In this document: in pieces, positions 55,132 through 64,000 of the stretch | Layout of the letters: each line of letters opens with the position of its first letter | Numbering within the stretch: position 1 is the first letter of the stretch | Source of the DNA: Euryodendron excelsum | Taxonomy: Eukaryota; Streptophyta; Magnoliopsida; Ericales; Pentaphylacaceae | Length of the DNA stretch: 64,000 nucleotides | Direction: 5' to 3' | Assembly (NCBI GenBank): GCA_033060915.1 | Contig: CM065399.1 | Coordinates: forward strand, 10,496,001 to 10,560,000 | The notes under the pieces: model-generated | Database searches by the model: none | Told to the model about the DNA's origin: nothing | The model's input: the letters and a program-made list of their open reading frames with translations, nothing else | Translations under genes and position numbers: made by a program

Positions 55132-56287
55132 AATGCATGTTTTGAAAAAGATGTTTGAAAATATGAAAGTTTTGAAGGGATTTGAGATAGAAATCTTGAA
55201 TTAATAGGAACTTTGGAAAGGGAATTCAAGTTGAAATAAAAGTTTTTACCGTACCATTTTAGGTTACCTACGTATCTCATTTGGTGAGAATTAAATCATT
55301 CGTAGTTCAGGCAAGGGCCCTATAAAAAAGAGGCATATTGGGACTTTTGGAATGTTTTGAAGACATATTAAAGTCTTTGGAAAAGAGAACTTGAGAGTTT
55401 AAAAAAAAGCCTTTGAAATAGAATTTGGGATATTTGAAGTGTTTTTGAAATCAGGTTTGAAGGTCATTTTGAATGTTTTTGAAATTAACTAAAGGGAGTT
55501 TTGGAAGTGTTTTAAAGTCTTATTTTGGAAACTTTGGAGGTAGAATTTGGATTGGAAATGTCTTGTGAACTTATCTTTGAGAAACTTTTGAAAGTTGTTT
55601 TTAAATTCCTTATGAAAGGTATGTTTAATACTTCATCACCCTTTATAAGGTTAGTCATTGAAGAACTAAACTCCTTTGGGGCTTTAAGTTTTGAGAACAT
55701 GTTTGGAAAAGGGGCTAGAGACTTCCCTTTGGTTTTTAAAACTTTAGGGTTATAGAACCCTTTTTGAATATCTCATTTACACTTGAACAATCCTAATCAT
55801 GGAAGGATTAGAGTTGTTTCAAGAGTATGATGTTTGAAAATTATTTTTGAAAAGAGCTTTTAAAAATGCTTAGGGTTTTAGAACCCTAATATGGACAACC
55901 TTAGAAGTTGTATTTAATGTATGACCTTCCCTTGGAATCCCTAACCATAAAAAGGGTAGGGACACCTTGGGGTTGTGAATTCTCGAAAACATTTTGAAAA
56001 TAGTTTTTGAAAAATGTTAAGTGTCTAGCCATTTTAATTGAGACAAGTGAAAGAGAGCCTCGTGGAAGCATTTTCGGAGATAGAGTGTAGGGATATTTGA
56101 AACGGTTTTAGAGTTGATTTTTAAAATCTCAAGAGAGTAGGATGTTTTTGAAAGTATGTTATGAAAATTCTTTTTGAGTTAAAAGATTATTTGAGAAGGG
56201 ATCTTTGTATTGGAACCTTGAAGCTTATTTACCTAGGTTGGGTTGACTTAAGGTTAACTAACTAAGGTTAGGTTGAACTAGGGTTGT
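55132..56287 (-). repeat. Diverged LTR D, first part
   Basis: Only partly alignable to the family LTR: 55250-55325 (ttacctacgtatctc, cgtagttcaggc) matches 3690-3750 of the E1 LTR. The rest is similar in style. The end, 56222-56287, is a repeat of gttaactaactaaggttagg-like units in which solo LTR 3 landed. Confidence 0.7.
56283..56287. repeat. Target-site duplication ggttg, left copy
   Basis: The pair is 61575-61579. Confidence 0.92.
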
Positions 56288-59200
56288 GTAAGCACCCCAT
56301 TTTTGACCGCTTAGTGGTCTCCACTCCGTCCAGACTTGTGTTCAAGTCATTGGGGGCATATTTTAATCCAAATTAACTTTCTAAGTCTAATCCCGTCAAT
56401 TCATAGCTTCGCGGGCTGCACCGGCCCAAAGAGAAGCAAAATTCCCTTAGGGGGCATTATCCTTTCCATATGCTAAACCAGGCACGTCTTTCCGAAGACG
56501 GTAAGTCCCCTTTACAATTCCAATTCCAAATTCAATCCCTCTCTCGAGACAGTTGATTCCTCGAGACGGTAAATCTATCCAATCAGGCACGTCTTTTCAA
56601 AAATAGTAAGTCCCCTTTCCAATTTCAAATCAGGCACGTCTTTTTGAAGACAGTAAGACCCCTTTCCAATTCCAATTCCAATCCCTCTCTCGAGATAGTT
56701 TATTCCTCGAGACGGTAAATCTACTCTAATCAGGCACGTCTTTCCGAAGACGATAAGACCCCTTTCCAATTCCAACCCCTCTCTCGGGACAGTTTATTCC
56801 TTGAGGCGGTCCAACGCGTTTTTCGAAGAAAATCTCTTTGAAATGGTAAGTCCCTTTAAACTTGTCAACCGGGATGAGACCCCAAGTCTCCTAGATGGTA
56901 GAACGGTCCACCTTTGGCGCCTATTAGCCCGCCAATGCAGAAATGTCTGTTTAGGCACGCTTTCTGAGAAAGTTGACTTCTCAAGTGCTAAGTCCCTTTA
57001 GCAGCTTCCCGAGATCAGGCAGTCTCGGGAATGATCGCGAACCGTCAGAGTAGCGAAAATACTCGCAAATATCGCAACCGTCAAAGTAGCGGAAATACTC
57101 GCAAACAGGTCGATATAGGGAATTGCCAACAAACCCCTATATCACACGACCGCAGTCAGAGTGGCAGAAACACTCAAAACCCAGGTCAACACCAGTGCCT
57201 GCTGGCCCACTTCGGTGAAAAATGACTAAACTGCCCCTTAGGCCTTTTCCAACACATTTCTCGAGAACACACCATGAGTCTTTAGAACGGTAAGTCTAAC
57301 CTTCCAAGATTGTCGTAAAAGCAATCCAGCATGATTAGGTGCCTTCTAGTCTATTTCGGGCCAATTCCGAAACTTTTTGATCAAGATGACCATTTTGCCC
57401 TTAGGCATTCGAATGCCCCGGGAACCAGACCGACTCTGGGTATCAAACCGGTAACCTCTTGAGATTGCTTCTTATAGTATTCTCAACCTTCCTCTACCTT
57501 TCCGGATCATTCCGAGTCAGTTCCGGCAAACCCGGTGCGAAATGACCGTTTTGCCCCTGGTAGGCCAATCACCTTTTTCGACCACACCGGCTCTGGGTAT
57601 CAAACCGGCAACCTTTGGGAACATTCTGAATAATGTTTCCAAATCTCAAGTCTTCTTCTGGGATAGTCCGAGTCTGTCTCGGCAGCTTCCCGATCCGAGT
57701 GACCGTTTTGCCCTTAAAGGCCCGGTCAACCCTTCCGACACATATTATCCTCATTTCTCAAGTGAAAAACCTCCAGGACACTATCTTAAGTGTTCCTGCC
57801 CTTTTCTGGCTCTCCAGGTCATTCCCAGCCTCTTCAAATCATTCCCGGACTTTCCGGAGTCACTCCTAGTGAAGCCAGGCTAAAAATTGCATGGTAGTCA
57901 CTAGTACATGCGCCCAAATCTAGTAAAAAATACGTTGCTTGCCGACCTTAATAGTTTCCTAATTGGCTAGCGCCACTAGTAGTGGCGCCAAGCCAATATT
58001 TGGCCTAGAGTGGCGCCAGAAGCATTTTTAGCCTAGCGCCACTGCAACAGGCGCCAGGTCTATCTCACCTCTATAAATACAGAGCCTCTTCTAGCGTGAA
58101 GGAGGTCCGCAAATTCAGTTTAAAAACACCAATATTCGATATACAGAGTTCGTACACTCCCAAAACCCTAGCCTCCCTAGGTTTTCCAAACCCTAGCCAC
58201 CATACACAAACCCTAAACCTCATATACACTCATACATACCCCTATACACTTATACACTAGCCTCCAACCCTCCATTGAAGACTTTGATTGCTACAACTAC
58301 GAAGATTTGAAGACCGAAGACGAGCCCTCGAAGATCAAGATTGAAGTGAAGGGAAGACTGAAGAAAAGCAAGGTGCGCAAAATAAACAAGACACAAGGTA
58401 GGCTTTCGTTTTACATTTCTGCACTCCCCCTTCTCTCTTCTCTCTCCTAACCCACTTGGGTTTTCTCTATTTTAATCCCCCATCTATTTCCCCCCTTTTC
58501 TTTGCATGCTTGAAACAAGGGGACTTCCTGTCCATGTGTAGGATTAGACTATTGGAGGGTCACCGTGTCGAGGGCTTTCCTTTAGACTAACCGGAGACCA
58601 CGTGGGTTCAGCCCCCTTGATTATGTTGTGAAGCCTTAACCTTGTATGTTCACGACCCCAAATTTGCATTGTGCATATCATGATCTTGCATCTTCCAAAA
58701 ATCGTTTTCAAACTCGTTTTCAAAACTTGCATTCAACTTGTTTTCAAAATTGCATCAAAATCTCCTTTTCAAAAACATGTTTTCAAAATCACAATTCTAG
58801 AGTGATTCTAGCTTTTCCATGGCTAGGATTGCTTTAGGAAATTGTTACATTTAAAGTGACTTTCATAGTCCATATTTTCAAATCTTGTTATTTTCAAAAC
58901 CACTGTCCTAAAGTGGTTCTAGCCTTCCTATGGTTAGAATCGCTTTAGGAAAGTGAGACATTTTTATACCTTCTAAAAACTCTCTTTTCAAAAGTCTCTT
59001 TTCCTAATAATCTCTTTCTCAACATACTTTCCTACAACTCTCCTTTACAAAGTTGTTTTCAAAAACTCCCTCCAAAAATCTATGTTTCAAAACTCCCCTT
59101 TTCAAATCTTTCTCAAAACGCTCTCCCCAAAATCCACTTTCTAAAAACACTCCCTAAAAATCTGTCCAAAAACTCTTTCCAACAATCTTCTAACAAAAAT

Positions 59201-61574
59201 CTTTCTAAAAACTTTCTTCCCAAAATCTTCCTTCTAGAAACTCCCCTCTAGAATTTTCCTTCTAAAAACTTGTTTCCAAAAACACACTTTCCCAAAACTT
59301 GATCTTCAAATTCACTTCCCAAAAACTCCTCTCTAGGACTCCCTTCTAAAAATCTTCGTTTCCAAAAATGCACTTTCCAAAAAGCCCTTTCCTTAGAGTC
59401 TAAATCAAGCACTAGAGCCCACAATTAGGAAACCCTAATTTTCTTTCCAAAAACGTGATTTTCAACCTTGCCCCAAACTTAGGTTTCCAAAACCTCCCTT
59501 TCTACATCAAAATCATAAGTTTCCAAAACCTCCTATTTTCTACATCAAAACTATACACTTCCAAATCTAGGGTTTCTAAAACTCCCTTTTCCAAATCCTT
59601 GTCAAATCAAAATTTTTCCTCTAGAAAACCAAATCCAATCTTCCCGTTTAGGAAATTAGATACAATCCTCCATTTTTGGAAACAAAATCAAACTTCCTCT
59701 TTTAGAAACAAAATCCAATCCCTTATTTTAGGAAATAGGAATCTCAATCCTTCCTAGTCTAAATCTTTCCTAGTTCAAATCCTTCCTAATCTTCTACTTT
59801 CCTAAATCTTAAGTTTCTAAAACTTGAACATAAAAATCTTTCCTAAATTTTAAAACTCAACTTTCAAATCTTTCCTAATTCAACCCTTTCTTAATTCTTC
59901 CCCTTTTCCAAATCTTAACTCTCCAAATCTATGTTTTCCAATCTTTTTCTAAACTCAAACCTTTCCTAATTTTAAGATTTTCTGAAACTCAAACTTTAAA
60001 ACTTTCTAAATCTTAAACTCTCTAAATTTCAAATCTTTCCAAATTCAAAACTTTCTTAAGTTAAAACTTTCTAAACCCAAATCTTTCCAAAATCCTAACT
60101 TTCTAAATTTCAAAATCTTTCCAAATCCAAAACTTTCCAAGTTCAAAACTTTCTTAAGTTAAGACTTTCTAAATCTTAAACTTTCTAAATTCTAAACTTT
60201 CTTAAAACTTCAAATCTTTTCAAATTTAAAACTTTCTAAACTTAAAACATTCTTATTTTCAAAACTTCCTTATTTTCAAAACCTTTCCTCTTTCAAAACC
60301 TTTCTTAAAATGAAACTTTCTTAATTCAAAACTTTCTTAAGTTGAAACTTTCCTAAAGTCAAAACTTTTCTAAGTTGAAACTTTACTAATTCCAAAGCTT
60401 TCCTATTTCGAAAACTTTCCTAATTCAAAACTTTCCTAATCCAAAACTTTCCTACAACGAAACTTTCCTAAATTAAAACTTTCCTAATTCGAACCTTTCA
60501 TAATTCCAATCTTTTTCCTAATCTTCCAAGTCCAATATTCAAGTCGATTCTTTTCGAAAATCTTTCCAAGTCAATTCAATCCTTCTTTTCAAAGTCCTTG
60601 AGTCTAGGTTTCTTAAAATCAAGTTTTCCAAAGTCAAGTCTTTTCAAATCTTCCAATCAAAGTTCAATCTCTCAATCTTCCAATCCAATTTCCAATTCAA
60701 TCTCTTTCTTCCAATCAACTCTTCTATTTTCAATCGGACTTTTGTCCGAACTACGACTGACCTGATTCCTCCAAAAGGATACGTAGGCAACCCTCATGGG
60801 TGCGGTCACAACATTTTTCAAATTTCTATTTTCACAACATTTTCAATTTCCAATTCTACAATCTTCTTCAAGTTTCCAATTCTATGTTCTATTTCCAATT
60901 TCCAATTCCAAAAATCTATTTTCAAATTTCTATTTTCAATTTTCAAAACTTTCTAATTTCAAATATATCTTTTCAAATCTTTTCTAAAATCAAATCAATT
61001 TATTTCCAAATCTATTTTTTAATATTCTTTTCTAGCACTTGCATATCATGCATCATGTCTTTTTCAAACATTCTTTTTCAAAGTGAATAGGATTGAACAT
61101 TAGTTAGTTGGAGACTCTCATAGGTGAATCTAGGGTAGATTGACATGTAGGTACTGAAAGAGCGGGGTAGGGTGATGGCTTAGTGCGTCTTCCTTACACG
61201 TAACCAACCTCTGAACCTAGGATCACTATTTTTGAAAGACCAAAATGAGTTATTTTCAAAAAGAGCTAAATGTTTTTCAAAGGTTGCTAAACAACTTGTT
61301 TTCTTAAAAACCCTCTCTTAAGAAGATATTTTAAAATCATTTTCCAAAAATCCTAAGTGTAGTTTTCGGATTATGCTTAGTTTTTAGGTGACCTAACTCA
61401 CCTTAATCAAGTTAGGACTCCGAATCTTTTTCCAAAAGCCCTTTATTCAAACCAATTTTTCAATTCAAACCTAGTCGCACTCATTCTTCTAGGAGGGTGA
61501 GTTCTAATGAGAGAGTACAGTATTTTTCTCGCTTGTGTGTGTATTCCTCGAGTGCGAAAAATCTGGGCGCGACA
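56288..61574 (+). repeat. Solo LTR 3, inserted in D
   Basis: 5,287 bp from TGTAAGCACC to GGGCGCGACA, with ggttg duplications. Palindrome at 57970-57988, TATA box at 58072-58079, pyrimidine-rich tract 58970-60730, and two 157-bp units (57424, 57581). Confidence 0.94.
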
Positions 61575-64000
61575 GGTTGGGTAGACCTAAGGTTAACTAA
61601 TTAAAGTTAGGTTAACCTAGGGTTAATGTGATCTAGGGTTAACTAACTAAAGTTAGGCTAACCTAGGGTTTAACTAAATTAAGGTTGGACAACTAGGGTC
61701 ACGTTAACCTAGGCTTGGAAAGTTGTTTTGAATTAGGGTTTTGACATAGTGGTTTTGGAAAGGTGGTTTCGAACTAGAGTTTTGACTTAGTGATTTTGGA
61801 AAGGTGATTTTATGCATGTAACTTGAAGAAGTGTTTTGAAAACCATTTTGTGAAAACCACTCTAGTAAGTGTTTGGTTTATATGGTTAGTTTTTGAAAAC
61901 CACTCAAGAGAGGGTTTCCTTGGAACCATTTCAACTGCTAGCTCAAGAGAGTAAAACTTCTAAAAATGAAGATGAAAATGGTGGTTTTGCGAAATCATTT
62001 TTATGCAATTGAAAGAGAGTGAAATTTGACAACCCTTCTTGAAGAGGGTTGTTTTGAAAACCACTTTTGGGATGTAGAAAATCAATTCTAATGAACTAGG
62101 GTTCATATGTTCAAGATGATGGGAAAACCACTTAAGAGAGGATTCATAGAGACCATTTCAACCACAAGGTTCAAGAGAGTGGATTCTACAAAATCAATAT
62201 AGAAGAGAAGAGTTTGAAAATCAATTTTATGCCATATGAAATGCAAAGAAATACAAGGATGTAGAATGAAGTCAAGGGGCTTAAAGGGGGTTTTCTAAGA
62301 TATGAAAATTGAGGGTTTGACCTAGACTTCAAGGAACCAATTCTTAGAACCAGTTTTGAAAAATCTTGGACATGGGATTTGAAAAGATGTAGAAATGAAG
62401 ATAGTGAAAATTTTTACAAAATGATGATGGACATGAAAATGGGGCAAAGCATGCAATACATGAACATGGTAACCATGTGCAAGGGGGGTCATCAATTCAT
62501 ACAAAGCTATAGGCCACCAAATTGCAATGTGCTCCAAGGCCATGCCATCTTAAAGTAGACTAGTGAGAGATCCCTTTACACAGTAGCTCTTACAAGCTTT
62601 TCTCTAGGCATGAACTAGGAGCTCTTTTGTTTCAAGCATGCAAGAAAGGAGGGTAGAAGATGGAGGTTTAAAATAAAGAATAGCCTAAGTAGGCTAGGAG
62701 GGAGAAGAGAAGAGTGGGGATGACAAAAATGTAATAGAGAATACCACCTTTTGCCTTCAAACACTTTCAAACCTCCATGGATGCTATGACTTGAACTTGA
62801 AGGGCCTTAGAAAGGCTTCAAGGGGCTGGAATAGGACCTTCTATAGTATTGAGAGTTTTGTAGGTGTAGTGTATAGACTAGAGGGAGGTGGAATCTAACC
62901 GAAGTGTTTGGAGGGTAAGATTTTTATAAAAATTTGAGGTTCAAAGGACATTTCTATGGAGCTTCGTTGCTATTTTTGATTCTCGAATATGCAAAGGGGG
63001 AGGCTTTTAGTTATAGGCAATTTGGAGAGACCTGGCGGATGTAGTACATGCACCTAGGCAAATTTTGCCCTGGCGCATATGCTACATACGCTAGTACTGT
63101 TTTACTACCTAAATGCTACGTGGCACACTCTATATTGGCTCAATCTTAGGGAGCACGTAAAGTTTTGATCAATCTGATCAAAATTTGGGCACATGTAGCA
63201 TACGCTCCACCATCGAAAATGTTCGTTCAATCTTTGCCTCAATAATCGTGCAATCCGGGAAGAATTTAGAGAAATCGGTCACGTCCACGATGTTCTCCTA
63301 GTGTTTCTCAAGAACTTGAAATTTTTAGGGAGCATGAAAGGTGTTTGAAAGAGTGAGATATCATCTTGAGAAGCATGCATGAAAACATACATTTGTGGAG
63401 TGTTTGTGATACGCTCCATTGATATTCAAAAGTAATAGTTTTTGGGCCATGCGATCGAGGCCTTTGGGAAGTGATCTCTTCGGTCGGACCGTACTGATGG
63501 AATGTTCTTTGGAAATAATTTAAAAAATTCCTTAATTTACGCATTTCTGAAATCGTTTGATGATGCGTTATAATTAGGGAATTAGAAAAAAAGACAATAT
63601 TGGCAGAGTATCTGTGAGACGCTCTAAGGGTTACTGAAAGTGGCAGTTTTCAAGCCATGTGATCGGAGGCTTAGGGAAGCGATCTATTCAATCGAGTTGT
63701 ATGGATGGAAAGACCTATGGTCAGGCTTTTGGGAATTCTCTAATTTATGCATTCCTCAAGTCATTTGACGATGTGTTGTAACTAGGGAATCAAGAGAAAA
63801 GATAACCCTACCAAAGCGTCTGCGAGATGTTCCAAGAAACTTTCGTTGAGTTAGAAGTGTTTAGAATCATGGGACTCGCCTTAGTTTAAAGAGGGGTGCA
63901 TGATATGATCTGCCGGTTTGGTACACAGAGCTAGTGTGGTTTTGGGGCGCATTCAGGTCACCAGGGGTCAAACAATCATTTTGACCAGAATTGGTTGAAA
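61575..64000 (-). repeat. Diverged LTR D, second part (runs off the window)
   Basis: Colinear with the family LTR but strongly diverged: 62630-62720 (tttcaagcatgcaagaaagg ... agcctaagtaggctaggagg) matches the region before the donor-like site, and 63921-63990 matches the 157-bp unit (ctgccggtttggtacacaga). It has its own 208-bp repeat at 63400-63880. No gene is supported. Confidence 0.72.
63400..63880. repeat. 208-bp tandem repeat in D
   Basis: Units start at 63400, 63608 and 63816 (gtgtttgtgatacgctcc, gtatctgtgagacgctct, gcgtctgcgagatgttcc), a 208-base step, the third partial. Not found in the other LTRs. Confidence 0.8.

Noticed and set aside
1..64000. tRNA, rRNA or other structured RNA genes
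   Set aside because: No cloverleaf or rRNA signature was noticed on either strand; a covariance-model scan was not possible here.

Overview
This window looks like intergenic heterochromatin from a large plant nuclear genome, most likely a eudicot. I see no ordinary host gene and no RNA gene. By my reading essentially all 64 kb belongs to one group of Ty3/gypsy LTR retrotransposons inserted into one another. Three things point to the Tat/Ogre-like clade: LTRs of 4-5.3 kb, two RNase H segments in pol (the second archaeal-type), and extra genes antisense to gag-pol next to the 3' LTR. The species cannot be read from the sequence.

The layers, oldest to youngest, are as follows. D is a diverged LTR (minus; 55132-56287 and 61575-64000). 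Element B (plus; 34735-35821, 40832-42299, 47560-55131) lies in D. Three minus-strand LTRs hit B: fragment C (34353-34734) and solo LTRs at 35822-40831 (TSD tttgt) and 42300-47559 (TSD ctaaa). A plus-strand solo LTR (56288-61574, TSD ggttg) hit D. Element A (plus; 1-2925 and 21952-34352) inserted into C. Element E1 (minus; 2926-21951, TSD aatgg) inserted into A between its protease and reverse transcriptase.

Element A keeps protease, G-patch, RT, RNase H, archaeal-type RNase H and integrase regions, all with stops or frameshifts and with most of gag missing. Element B keeps only the start of RT and an integrase broken by a solo LTR. E1 has both LTRs, a primer-binding site, a polypurine tract and gag, but no pol.

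The most interesting part is the antisense slot before the 3' LTR. In A and B it holds a DUF7745-like gene of exactly 1,680 bp. In E1 the same slot, with the same leader and an 888/889-nt leader intron, holds a plant mobile domain (PMD) gene with a second 89-nt intron. Inverted repeats built on GGCGCC lie just upstream of the LTR TATA boxes and again in the leader of the antisense gene, so the two opposing transcription units may share control elements.

All coding regions are decayed. Many stops are CAG to TAG, as expected from cytosine methylation and deamination in CHG context.
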